Below, one piece after another: positions 8,818 to 16,856 of a DNA stretch of 37,178 bases. The DNA comes from Ignavibacteriales bacterium (lineage in GTDB: Bacteria; Bacteroidota; Ignavibacteria; UBA10030). Numbering within the stretch: the first letter of the stretch is position 1; every line of letters begins with the position of its first letter. The stretch is taken from positions 1-37,178 of the forward strand of contig JACPUH010000035.1 of the NCBI GenBank assembly GCA_016192345.1. The letters are read 5' to 3'. A model generated the notes under the pieces. It made no database searches. It saw nothing but the letters and a program-made list of their open reading frames with translations, and was not told where the DNA came from. A program made the position numbers and the translations under genes.

Positions 8818-9621
8818 ATGTCTCGACTTCAACGAGTCCTTTTCCCCCTCTTTCTTGCCGTCCTCTGTCTCAATATTGTTGCAGCACAACATTCAAGGGA
8901 GATTCGCAAAACCGAACCTCTGAAGGCCGATGGCCGTCTGTTTATCGACACCTATAAAGGAAGTGTCGAGATTACTTGCTGGGACAAACCGCAAGTGGAG
9001 ATCGTCGCCAGAATCGAAGCGGACGACATGAGCCGTTATGCCGAGGAGAAGGTGGAGGATACGGACGTTCGCATCGAAACATCCGGCTCCACGCTTCGGA
9101 TCAAATCGGATTACAAACATGTTCGAAATCGCGGCGGAAGCTTTTGGGATATTTTTGACGGAGAGTCCAGCAGTCTTCCATTTGTCCATTACCAAATTAC
9201 GATGCCACGCACAGCCCGGCTGGAGATCAAGGACTACAAATCCGAGCTGGAGGTTTCCGGCCTCCGTTCGGACGTTCGGATCGAAACCTATAAAGGAACA
9301 GCCGAGATCCACAATCTTGAAGGTTCTCTCCAGCTCGATACCTACAAAGGGGAGGTGCAGGTAGAGTTTATCGATCTGAAAGGCCGGAGCAGTGTGGAAA
9401 CGTACAAAGGGACCATCGACCTTCGCGTCCCCCGCAACAAAGGATTCGATGTCGATGCCGAGCTTGGACGAAGTGCCCGGTTCGATTCCGACTTTGATAT
9501 TGAACAGCCATCCAGGGGACGAAAATCCCGTGACCGGGATTTCCGAAGTTCTGTCAACGGAGGCGGACCGGTGATTTACATGAAGAGCTCAAAAGGGACC
9601 ATCAGGCTGGCGGAGCGGTGA
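8818..9621 (+). CDS. Exported DUF4097-like beta-solenoid protein with TYKG repeats
   Basis: The start at 8818 gives a clean signal peptide (MSRLQRVLFPLFLAVLCLNIVAAQ), whereas the longer frame from 8776 buries it. The 267-residue product has repeated strands ending in a TYKG or similar turn at residues 45-48, 139-142 (DYKS), 157-160, 175-178, 195-198 and 257-260 (SSKG). The 18-20 residue spacing of the central copies fits one turn of a right-handed beta-solenoid, as in the DUF4097/GIN-type putative adhesins of Bacteroidota. A polar insert (about 100-120) interrupts the solenoid. Function is unknown; such proteins are often found beside PspC proteins, and one follows here. Confidence 0.78.
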   Translation: MSRLQRVLFPLFLAVLCLNIVAAQHSREIRKTEPLKADGRLFIDTYKGSVEITCWDKPQVEIVARIEADDMSRYAEEKVEDTDVRIETSGSTLRIKSDYKHVRNRGGSFWDIFDGESSSLPFVHYQITMPRTARLEIKDYKSELEVSGLRSDVRIETYKGTAEIHNLEGSLQLDTYKGEVQVEFIDLKGRSSVETYKGTIDLRVPRNKGFDVDAELGRSARFDSDFDIEQPSRGRKSRDRDFRSSVNGGGPVIYMKSSKGTIRLAER

Positions 9622-9658
9622 GAGGGAAAAGAAGGGAACTGCTCAGCGTAATTTCATT

Positions 9659-9781
9659 CCCACGAAACACACCAAACACACCAAACACACGAAAGGAATA
9701 CACCTATAACAGTGTGGCATGTAATGCAAGATCCCCTTTTCTTCAATATCTCGGTTTCGTGAATTCCGCGTGTTTCGCGGG
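9659..9781. repeat. Intergenic foldback element with 9-base CACGAA/CACCAA tandem repeats
   Basis: CCCACGAAACAC at 9659-9670 is matched by GTGTTTCGCGGG at 9770-9781, an inverted pair with one mismatch. Inside the left arm are four exact-length 9-base units at 9661-9696 (CACGAAACA, CACCAAACA, CACCAAACA, CACGAAAGG). The right arm carries the same kind of unit in reverse (TTTCGTG, GTGTTTCG). No ORF is supported in the gap. It looks like a non-coding dispersed element, possibly mobilised in trans. Confidence 0.5.
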
Positions 9782-9844
9782 CTGAATAGTTAAGTAAGCA
9801 GCATATTTCCTGCCAGAGAACGTGTTAACATTAGGGAGAGACCC

Positions 9845-10147
9845 ATGAGAAGGCTCTATCGTTCACAGACCAACAAGAAGATTGCGGGCATTTGCGGGGG
9901 CATCGGGGAGATGCTCGATGTCGATCCCACCCTTATTCGCCTGCTCGCCATTGTTGCTTTGTTTGCCACAGGCTTTTTCCCGTTGTTTTTCGGATATATC
10001 ATCGCTATGTTCCTGGTGCCGATAGGAAGTCAGCCGGCTTCGGCGGGCTCAGCCGGGCCGTCTTCGGCGGGCTCAGCCGGGCCATCTTCGGCGAGTTCAG
10101 CCGGGCCATCTTCGGCGAGTTCAGCCGGGACAGACACGCGGGCTTAG
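9845..10147 (+). CDS. PspC-domain membrane protein with a repetitive Ser/Ala/Gly tail
   Basis: The first 65 residues are a standard PspC domain: RLYRSQTNKKIAGICGGIGE, the DVDPTLIRLLAIVALF segment, and a hydrophobic helical hairpin (about 32-58) that places it in the inner membrane. PspC proteins sense or respond to envelope stress. The last third (about 64-98) is made of four copies of an eight-residue Ser/Ala/Gly/Pro unit coded by a 24-base tandem repeat. A GGGAGAG ribosome-binding site precedes the ATG. The tail is not part of the family and its length may vary between strains. Confidence 0.85.
   Translation: MRRLYRSQTNKKIAGICGGIGEMLDVDPTLIRLLAIVALFATGFFPLFFGYIIAMFLVPIGSQPASAGSAGPSSAGSAGPSSASSAGPSSASSAGTDTRA
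10038..10133 (+). repeat. Four 24-base tandem repeats inside the PspC gene
   Basis: Copies start at 10038, 10062, 10086 and 10110 with the core CTTCGGCGGGCTCAGCCGGG. Copies 1 and 2 share GGGCTC where copies 3 and 4 share GAGTTC, showing stepwise duplication. The period is a multiple of three, so copy-number changes would keep the frame. Confidence 0.9.
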
Positions 10148-10234
10148 GAGACGCGGGAATTATTTTTTCCTCCTTCCTGTTCTACAGGCAACTCACTCCA
10201 TGTCGTTTCCGCATTTCCTTCAGGAGAATTGCCG

Positions 10235-10816
10235 ATGAGCCACTCAAGGAACATCAGGATCGCTGCAGTAATCCTCTTCCTACCTCTCTTCGTCTTCGCT
10301 CAAACACCGGACCGGACCGTGACGGGACAAACAACCGTGTACAGCTTTGCCATGAAAACCATCAACGGGAAAGAGATGCCGCTCTCCGAATACCGTGGAA
10401 ACGTTCTCTTGGTGGTGAATGTTGCTTCGCAGTGCGGATATACTCCACAGTACAAGGACCTTCAAGCGGTCTATGAGAAATACAAGGATCAGGGCTTCCG
10501 TATCCTTGCCTTTCCCGCCAATAATTTTGGAAGTCAGGAACCCGGGACCAACGAAGAGATCAAGGAGTTCTGCGAGACAAACTACCATGTTTCGTTCGAT
10601 CTGTTCTCCAAGATCAGCGTGAAGGGGGAGGACCAGCATCCTCTCTATCGGTACCTCACCATGGAATCTCCCTTTCCGGGGGACGTGAAGTGGAACTTCC
10701 AGAAATACCTCGTTGATCGGAGAGGGAACGTTGTGGCAATGTTCCCCTCAAGAGTGAAGCCGACCGACAAAGAGGTTGAACGGCACCTGGAAGCCTTGCT
10801 CAACGATAAATTATAG
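10235..10816 (+). CDS. Exported glutathione peroxidase-family thiol peroxidase
   Basis: The ATG at 10235 follows AGGAGAA at 10222-10228 and gives a signal peptide (MSHSRNIRIAAVILFLPLFVFAQ); an in-frame TTG six bases upstream is less likely. The 193-residue product carries the GPx signatures NVASQCGYT with catalytic C67, FPANNFGSQEPG with Q101, and KWNFQKYLVDR with W153 and N154. The catalytic residue is Cys, not selenocysteine. C113 in EFCETNY fits the resolving cysteine of thioredoxin-dependent members, so thioredoxin-like proteins are the likely reductant. It would remove peroxides outside the inner membrane. A terminator follows. Confidence 0.9.
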   Translation: MSHSRNIRIAAVILFLPLFVFAQTPDRTVTGQTTVYSFAMKTINGKEMPLSEYRGNVLLVVNVASQCGYTPQYKDLQAVYEKYKDQGFRILAFPANNFGSQEPGTNEEIKEFCETNYHVSFDLFSKISVKGEDQHPLYRYLTMESPFPGDVKWNFQKYLVDRRGNVVAMFPSRVKPTDKEVERHLEALLNDKL

Positions 10817-10837
10817 TATTTCCGGAGCTTACCTTAT

Positions 10838-10871
10838 AAGCCGATGTCTTGTAATGAGATATCGGCTTTTC
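10838..10871 (+). terminator. Rho-independent terminator after the peroxidase
   Basis: AAGCCGATGTCT and AGATATCGGCTT form a 12-bp stem with one G-T wobble and a 7-base loop, followed by TTCC. The T run is short. The rest of the gap to 11062 has no supported gene and should hold the promoter of the next unit. Confidence 0.75.
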
Positions 10872-11062
10872 CTTTTGGCTGGATGATGCCTGTCACGCAG
10901 GGAGCCCCGTTCCATTAAACCACCCGGCATGGAGAGTGACTAACGAGTAATCAGACTCATTCCTGTTTTGTGACCGTCAACAAAGCAGCACTCCGTTCAG
11001 ATTTCCAACGTTTGTATGTCTATGACGAACCTTATTAGGTTAATCCTGTATCCCGAGGAGCT

Positions 11063-12763
11063 ATGAAGAGAAGAGAATTCCTTGAGGCCGTTGCCGGAGG
11101 TGAGCCGCAACATCCTGTCCAACCCTTCACCGATTCCCCCAGCGTGATGCGCTCCCGGACCCGTACCACCACCGGGATTGAACCGTACACCGGCGGATGG
11201 GCTCCGGAACACGTTGCACATCTCTTACGGAGGACGATGTTCGGCCCGCGGAGAGCCGAAGTACTGTTGCTCACATCCGGATCGCTTTCTCTTGCCGTTG
11301 ATACCCTGCTTGCTGACCAAGCCGATCCCGAGGAACCTAAAGGACCGGGGGGCGTTTCCTGGGTCAATGCGACGTATGACACCACGTACGGCCAAAGTGA
11401 GGGAACCTACCGGAATTACCTCAAAGCGTGGTGGCTGGGACTGATGATGCGGCAGGGAATTTCGCTCCGTGAAAAAATGGTCCTCTTCTGGCACAACCAT
11501 TTTGCGAACGAGGCGACCGACATTCAGGATGCGCGGGCGGCATACCGGCAGAATACCCTGTTTCGTCGGATGGCGCTGGGGAATTTCAAACAACTCGTCA
11601 AGGAGGTCTCCCTTGACCCCGCCATGCTTGTTTACCTGAACGGGTACCTGAATCGCGGAGGTGGGAATAACGTACCGGATGAGAACTATGCTCGCGAGCT
11701 GCTGGAGCTCTTCACGATCGGCAAGGGGGCTCAGGTCGCCGAAGGGAATTATACCAACTACACGGAAACCGATGTAAAGGCCGCGGCGAGAGTCTTGACA
11801 GGGTATCGTGTGACCGGCTCGCCCCGCGACAGGAACTATCTGAGCCAGCCGCTCGGGTCGCTTTTTGATCCGACGCGCCACGATGCAACCAACAAGCAAT
11901 TCTCCCCGGCGTTTCAGAATACGGTTGTCGCCGGGAAAACCGGGGCGGACGGCGCGACAGAACTTGATGCCCTCCTCTCCATGATCTTCGCCCAACCGGA
12001 AACGGCCCGTCATCTCTGCCGTAAACTGTACCGCTGGTTCGTGTACTATGATATCGATGAACAGGTTGAGCAGAACGTCATCGAACCACTCGCCCAGATC
12101 ATGATCAATAACGGGTACGAAGTAAAGCCGGTGCTCGACGTCCTTTTGAAAAGTGCCCACTTCTTTGACGGGAACAATGTGGGATGCTTTATTAAAACAC
12201 CCATGGATCTGGTTGCCGGGACCGTTCGACAACTCTCTTCTTCCTCGCTGCAGGATCTTTCGTTATGGCAGAACTATGCGCTGGCAAACTCGTTCCGGGC
12301 GACGGGGGCCAATCTCCAGATGAACCTGTTTGACCCGCCGGATGTGGCGGGATGGAAGGCGTTTTATCAGAATCCCGATTTCTACCAATCGTGGATCAAC
12401 ACGGCCACACTCCCCTCACGCGGAGGGTTTACCGATTCGCTGGTCAATGGTGTCCGGGCCGGGACGACGACATTCAGAATTGACGTCCTCGCGTTCGTCA
12501 AAACGCTCCCCAACCCGGCCGATCCCTTCAAATTGCTGGACGACCTGGCCGGGGAGGTTTCACCGATCGCATTGACGACCACCCAGAAAGACTATCTCAT
12601 GTACAGCGTGCTTGGTTTGACGCACACTGCGGAGTACGAATGGACGGCCCGTTGGAATGACTATCTCCAGAACCCGACGACCCAGAACACAAATAACGTT
12701 CTGAGTCCGCTTAACACCCTGATCAAATTCATGCTCCGGCTGGCTGAATTCCAGCTTGCCTGA
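11063..12763 (+). CDS. DUF1800 domain protein
   Basis: A 566-residue protein with the DUF1800 hallmarks: HLLRRTMFGP near residue 53, WHNHFANE (143-150), and NYARELLELFTIG (208-220), followed by LCRKLYRWFVYY and a FDPPDVAGWKAF segment. GAGGAG precedes the ATG. The biochemical function of the family is not established; it is nearly always encoded next to a DUF1501 protein, as here. The N-terminus begins MKRREFLEAV like a twin-arginine signal but has no hydrophobic stretch after it, so export by that route looks doubtful from this start. The DUF1501 gene follows with a 34-base gap. Confidence 0.88.
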   Translation: MKRREFLEAVAGGEPQHPVQPFTDSPSVMRSRTRTTTGIEPYTGGWAPEHVAHLLRRTMFGPRRAEVLLLTSGSLSLAVDTLLADQADPEEPKGPGGVSWVNATYDTTYGQSEGTYRNYLKAWWLGLMMRQGISLREKMVLFWHNHFANEATDIQDARAAYRQNTLFRRMALGNFKQLVKEVSLDPAMLVYLNGYLNRGGGNNVPDENYARELLELFTIGKGAQVAEGNYTNYTETDVKAAARVLTGYRVTGSPRDRNYLSQPLGSLFDPTRHDATNKQFSPAFQNTVVAGKTGADGATELDALLSMIFAQPETARHLCRKLYRWFVYYDIDEQVEQNVIEPLAQIMINNGYEVKPVLDVLLKSAHFFDGNNVGCFIKTPMDLVAGTVRQLSSSSLQDLSLWQNYALANSFRATGANLQMNLFDPPDVAGWKAFYQNPDFYQSWINTATLPSRGGFTDSLVNGVRAGTTTFRIDVLAFVKTLPNPADPFKLLDDLAGEVSPIALTTTQKDYLMYSVLGLTHTAEYEWTARWNDYLQNPTTQNTNNVLSPLNTLIKFMLRLAEFQLA

Positions 12764-12797
12764 TAGGAGTGGGACACCAGATGACTGGGAGAAGATG

Positions 12798-14381
12798 ATG
12801 AATCGAAGAGAGTTTATACGCCGCTCGGTACCGGTGACGGCCATACCGTTCCTGATCAACGGCTTTCCCATCAGGGCATACGGCCGCGCCCCTTTCCTCG
12901 AGACGCTGGTGGCGGCTGCCAGTGCCACTGACAGGGTTCTGGTCCTCGTACAGTTGGGAGGAGGGAATGACGGGATCAACACCGTTATTCCGCTCAACCA
13001 GGACTCCGTCTATATGAACGCGAGACCGAACATTGCCATCCCGTTGAACGAAGTGCTGACCCTGCGGGATGATATCGGGTTGCACCCGGCGATGACGGGG
13101 ATGAAAGACCTGTACGATCAGGGAAAGCTCTCGATCGTTCAGGGGGTGAGTTATCCCAATCCCAACCTGTCGCACTTCCGGGCGACGGACATCTGGCTCA
13201 CTGGCTCGGAGTCGAATGTCACCCTCAGTTCCGGTTGGCTGGGACGCCACCTTGAAGAAGAGTTTCCCAAATATCCCAACGATCCGGTAATGCCCGACCC
13301 GCTGGCGATTCAGATCGGGGCTGTGGTTTCGTTCGGTCTCCAGGGGACGGCACAGTCCATGGGGATCGCCATTCAAAGTCCGGACACGTTCTATCAACTC
13401 GTGAGCGCCGGGAGTTCGGGGGGAACCGACACGGCTCCCGATACGCCGGCGGGACGGGAACTGACGTACATTCGAAATGTGTCGGTTCAATCGCAGGCGT
13501 ACGCGGGACAGGTCAAAGGGGCGGCCGACAAGGCAAGCAACCTCTCAACGCTTTGGCCGGCCCAGGGACAGAATACGCTTGCCGACCAGCTCAAGATCGT
13601 TTCGCGCTTGATCGCCGGAGGACTGAAGACCCGGGTATACGTTGTGAACCTTGGCGGATTCGATAATCACTCTTCTCAGGTCGATACCACCGATACCAAG
13701 ATCGGTCTCCATGCCACGCTGCTTGGAAGACTTTCAACCGCGATGATGGCATTTCAGGACGACGTGCGCCTCCTCGGCGTCGAGCATCGCGTGCTTGGGA
13801 TGACGTTTTCCGAATTCGGCCGCCGTGTGCAGTCGAACGCCAGCCGCGGCACCGACCATGGCACCGCCGCGCCGATGTTCTTCTTCGGTCAGCCTGTTCA
13901 GCCCGGGATTGTGGGCTCGAATCCAAGCCTCTCCGACCTCAGCAATGGCAACCTCAAAATGCAGTATGATTTTCGGGCGATCTACGCCTCCGTTCTGCAG
14001 CAATGGTTCGGCGTGAGCGATGCAGACCTGCAGGCGGTGCTGTTCAAGAATTTTCAGCAGCTTCCTATCATCCGACCAGGTGTGGCGGTGAGTGTTGAAG
14101 ATGATCCAGCGCTTCCGTCGGAGTACCGACTTTACGCCAATTATCCCAACCCGTTCAATCCCTCAACGACCATTGCGTATGAACTCCCACGCCAGGGCGA
14201 TGTCTCGCTGCGCGTGTATGACATGATGGGGCGTGAGGTGGTCCTGCTGGTCCATGAGCACCAGGCCGCTGGCCGGCACCACGTGACATTCCATGCCGAC
14301 GGGCTCCCTTCCGGTACGTATATTTACCGGATCCAGGCCGGCTCCTTCTCGGACCGGAAGAAAATGGTGCTTCTGAAGTAA
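12798..14381 (+). CDS. DUF1501 (sulfatase-fold) protein with a T9SS sorting domain
   Basis: 527 residues from the ATG at 12798, which has GGGAGA five bases ahead; an ATG three bases upstream is the alternative. The N-terminus MNRREFIRRSVPVTAIPFL has a twin-arginine-like motif followed by a modest hydrophobic run. DUF1501 features include LVLVQLGGGNDGINTVIPL, a YPNPNLSHFRATDIW segment, GGFDNHSSQ, and FGRRVQSNASRGTDHGTAAPMF near the active-site end. The fold is related to alkaline phosphatases and sulfatases; substrate unknown. The last 88 or so residues are a type A sorting domain (ANYPNPFNPSTT, VYDMMGREV, KKMVLLK), so the protein should be displayed or released by the type IX system. Confidence 0.9.
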   Translation: MNRREFIRRSVPVTAIPFLINGFPIRAYGRAPFLETLVAAASATDRVLVLVQLGGGNDGINTVIPLNQDSVYMNARPNIAIPLNEVLTLRDDIGLHPAMTGMKDLYDQGKLSIVQGVSYPNPNLSHFRATDIWLTGSESNVTLSSGWLGRHLEEEFPKYPNDPVMPDPLAIQIGAVVSFGLQGTAQSMGIAIQSPDTFYQLVSAGSSGGTDTAPDTPAGRELTYIRNVSVQSQAYAGQVKGAADKASNLSTLWPAQGQNTLADQLKIVSRLIAGGLKTRVYVVNLGGFDNHSSQVDTTDTKIGLHATLLGRLSTAMMAFQDDVRLLGVEHRVLGMTFSEFGRRVQSNASRGTDHGTAAPMFFFGQPVQPGIVGSNPSLSDLSNGNLKMQYDFRAIYASVLQQWFGVSDADLQAVLFKNFQQLPIIRPGVAVSVEDDPALPSEYRLYANYPNPFNPSTTIAYELPRQGDVSLRVYDMMGREVVLLVHEHQAAGRHHVTFHADGLPSGTYIYRIQAGSFSDRKKMVLLK

Positions 14382-14500
14382 TTGCCTGAAGCAGGACATC
14401 CCGGATCTCCCTGCCGCTCACCAGATCGACCTTGCTGCGCACCTTCCCTCTTCTCTTCCTTTTTCCTATATTCTCTCTTCACAGTTCAAAGAAATCCATC

Positions 14501-16423
14501 GTGCCGCGGAGTTCATCGAAACGCCGTACCATCTTCACGCCTGAAGGACACCTGAACGCCACGTTTCTCCGGTGGTTCGGGCGTCAGAGGAATGCCGTCC
14601 TGTTGGAGACGACACGGGCGGAAGCGGGGAACGATCGGACGTACATATTTCTCAAGCCCATCAGAATCATTCAAGCCCACACCCTGAATGAGGTGGATCG
14701 ATGCCTTGAAGCCGTGGATGGAGCGTTGAAACAGGGGTATTATGCCGCAGGGTATCTTGCGTATGAAGCCGGATACGCATTTGAGTCATCGCTGAGGTTT
14801 GAGACCCGGCTTCCGATTCCGCTGGTTTGGTTCGGCATCTACACGAAACCGGTTTGTATTGATATTGCTTCCCGCAAGATAGAGTCGGGGTTATCACTCC
14901 TCAAGACCGTCCCCCTTTCCCCGCCACGAGGAGATTCGGCGGATTTCTTCGCCGGTCCGCTCTCGCCGTCGGTTACGGAAGAGGAATACCGCGACGCCTT
15001 TCACGCCATCCAGTCGTTTATTACGGAAGGGGACACGTACCAAGTGAATTACACCTTCAAGGTCAGATTCCCCGTGGTGCAGGATGTGGCAAGGATCTAC
15101 GACCGTCTGCGAAAGTCTCAAAGGGTTGCCTATTCAGCCTGGATCAATGCCGGGGACGCGACCATCCTTTCTTTTTCACCTGAGTTGTTCTTTCGTCTGG
15201 AAGGATCCAGACTCCTGCTGAAGCCGATGAAAGGAACAAGCACGCGCGGCAGGACAACGGGGGAGGATCGACAACATCGCGAAGCCTTGCTCCGGTCGGA
15301 AAAGGACAAGGCCGAGAATCTCATGATCGTCGATTTGCTGCGCAACGACGCAGGGAGGGTGGCAAAGGCAGGAAGCGTATCGGTCCCGAAATTTTTTGAA
15401 GTGGAACGATACCAGACCGTTTTTCAAGCCACATCAACCATCAAAGCGACCGTGAAGAAGGAGGTAAGAGTCCCTGAGCTTCTCCGAAGTCTTTTCCCCA
15501 GTGGTTCAGTGACCGGAGCCCCCAAGATCAGGACGATGCAGATTATCCGGGAGCTCGAACGGGAACCGCGGGGCGTCTATACCGGGAGCATCGGTTTCTT
15601 CTCGCCTGATCGCAACGGCCGGTTTAACGTCGCCATCCGAACGGTCGTTCTTGACAGAAAACACAAAACAGGAGAAATGGGAATCGGAAGCGGTATCACA
15701 GCCGAGTCCACCGTGGAGGGGGAATACCGGGAGTGTCTTCTCAAGGCGAAGTTTCTCGCCCAACCTGCAACAGAGTTCCGGCTGTTTGAAACCATGAGAT
15801 GGACGAAGGAGAATGGCTGGTCCCACCTGCGCCTCCATCTGGAACGCCTGCGGGATTCGACGTCGTATTTTGGTTTCCGCTACGAACGATCCATGGTGCT
15901 GGGGGAGGTGAAGAAGGCTGAACGTGAACTGAAGAGAGCGGCAACGGGAAAGGGGTCGATGAGGGTGAAGCTCCTCCTGGACCGATCGGGAAACGTTGAG
16001 TTCGAGTACGCTGTAATGAGCGACCTCCCCGCAGTTCTCAGGATTGGCATATCAAACCGAAGGACCGATTCTCATGAAAGTCTCTATTTTCATAAGACGA
16101 CCTCGAGGGAGCTCTATGATGAGGAGTTGGCGCAGGCAACGAAGCGCGGTTGGTTTGATGTTGTGTTCCTCAACGAGCGCGGCGAGGTCACGGAAGGAGC
16201 ACGATCCAACGTGATCATCCGGAAAGGATCCCGCTACTACACGCCCCCGATTTCGTGCGGCGTGTTGAAGGGGACCTACCGCACCTTTCTCATGGACAGG
16301 AACTCCTTTTCTTTAGAAGAACGCGTCCTGATGCCGGAAGACTTGTCGCAAGCCGACGAGGTTTTTCTGTGCAATGCTCTGCGCGGGATGGTGAAAGTTG
16401 AAATTCAACCAATGTCTGAGTAG
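14501..16423 (+). CDS. pabB: Aminodeoxychorismate synthase component I fused to 4-amino-4-deoxychorismate lyase (PabB-PabC)
   Basis: The first two thirds are a chorismate-utilising enzyme: PELFFRLEG, LKPMKGTSTRG, DKAENLMIVDLLRND, PSGSVTGAPK, YTGSIGF, GIGSGITAES. The lysine in PMKGT is the PabB-type nucleophile; anthranilate synthases have Ala there. The last third is a PLP aminotransferase-class-IV lyase (RLFETMRW, HLERLRDS, FHKTTSRELYDEE, GEVTEGARSN, GVLKGTYR). Together they turn chorismate and ammonia into p-aminobenzoate for folate. No PabA amidotransferase gene is in the window. The start is uncertain: the frame opens at a TTG at 14432, but the residues before 14501 do not look family-like, and a TATATT at 14467-14472 could be a -10 box, so the GTG at 14501 is preferred (640 residues). 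Confidence 0.9.
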   Translation: MPRSSSKRRTIFTPEGHLNATFLRWFGRQRNAVLLETTRAEAGNDRTYIFLKPIRIIQAHTLNEVDRCLEAVDGALKQGYYAAGYLAYEAGYAFESSLRFETRLPIPLVWFGIYTKPVCIDIASRKIESGLSLLKTVPLSPPRGDSADFFAGPLSPSVTEEEYRDAFHAIQSFITEGDTYQVNYTFKVRFPVVQDVARIYDRLRKSQRVAYSAWINAGDATILSFSPELFFRLEGSRLLLKPMKGTSTRGRTTGEDRQHREALLRSEKDKAENLMIVDLLRNDAGRVAKAGSVSVPKFFEVERYQTVFQATSTIKATVKKEVRVPELLRSLFPSGSVTGAPKIRTMQIIRELEREPRGVYTGSIGFFSPDRNGRFNVAIRTVVLDRKHKTGEMGIGSGITAESTVEGEYRECLLKAKFLAQPATEFRLFETMRWTKENGWSHLRLHLERLRDSTSYFGFRYERSMVLGEVKKAERELKRAATGKGSMRVKLLLDRSGNVEFEYAVMSDLPAVLRIGISNRRTDSHESLYFHKTTSRELYDEELAQATKRGWFDVVFLNERGEVTEGARSNVIIRKGSRYYTPPISCGVLKGTYRTFLMDRNSFSLEERVLMPEDLSQADEVFLCNALRGMVKVEIQPMSE

Positions 16424-16448
16424 GTTTTAAAACCCAAGGAGCCCTCTC

Positions 16449-16856
16449 ATGCCGCAATACTGGTTACTCAAAACGGAACCGACCGTCTATTCGTATGACG
16501 ATCTTGTGAAGGAGAAAAAGACGGTCTGGTCGGGAGTCTCGAACAACGCAGCGCTGAAAAATCTCCGGTCGATGAAGAAAGGGGATCTCGCCTTCATCTA
16601 TCATACGGGGGATGAGAAGGCGGTTGTCGGGATCGCGGAGGTGGTCAGCGGACCGTATGCCGATCCTGGTGCCGGTGATCCTAAACTCGTTGTGGTTGAT
16701 CTCAAGCCGAAAGGGCTCCTGAAGAACCCCGTAAGCCTGGCTGCTATCAAGGCCGACCCGCGGTTCGCAGCGTTTGCGCTGGTGCGGATTGCCCGGCTTT
16801 CCGTGATGCCGGTCGACAAGCCGGTGTGGGATGCCATCCTGAGCATGAGCAAGTAA
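16449..16856 (+). CDS. EVE domain protein
   Basis: A 135-residue single-domain protein with the EVE (PUA-like) pattern: QYWLLKTEPTVYSYDDL at the start, WSGVSNNAALKNLRSMKKGD, AFIYHTGDEKAVVGIAEV, and a closing VWDAILSMS. EVE domains bind modified bases in nucleic acids, and related eukaryotic members read 5-hydroxymethylcytosine. AAGGAGCC precedes the ATG. Its stop codon overlaps the start of the methyltransferase gene (TAATG), so the two are translationally coupled. Whether the EVE protein reads a product of that enzyme is not shown by the sequence. Confidence 0.9.
   Translation: MPQYWLLKTEPTVYSYDDLVKEKKTVWSGVSNNAALKNLRSMKKGDLAFIYHTGDEKAVVGIAEVVSGPYADPGAGDPKLVVVDLKPKGLLKNPVSLAAIKADPRFAAFALVRIARLSVMPVDKPVWDAILSMSK

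Noticed and set aside
10038..10133. CRISPR-like array
   Set aside because: The 24-base units abut with no spacers and are coding; this is a tandem repeat inside the PspC gene.
11225..12232. 335-codon minus-strand ORF
   Set aside because: It is the antisense shadow of the DUF1800 gene; its product has no family motif.
14390..14425. Terminator after the DUF1501 gene
   Set aside because: GCAGG and CCTGC can pair, but the stem is short and there is no T run after it.
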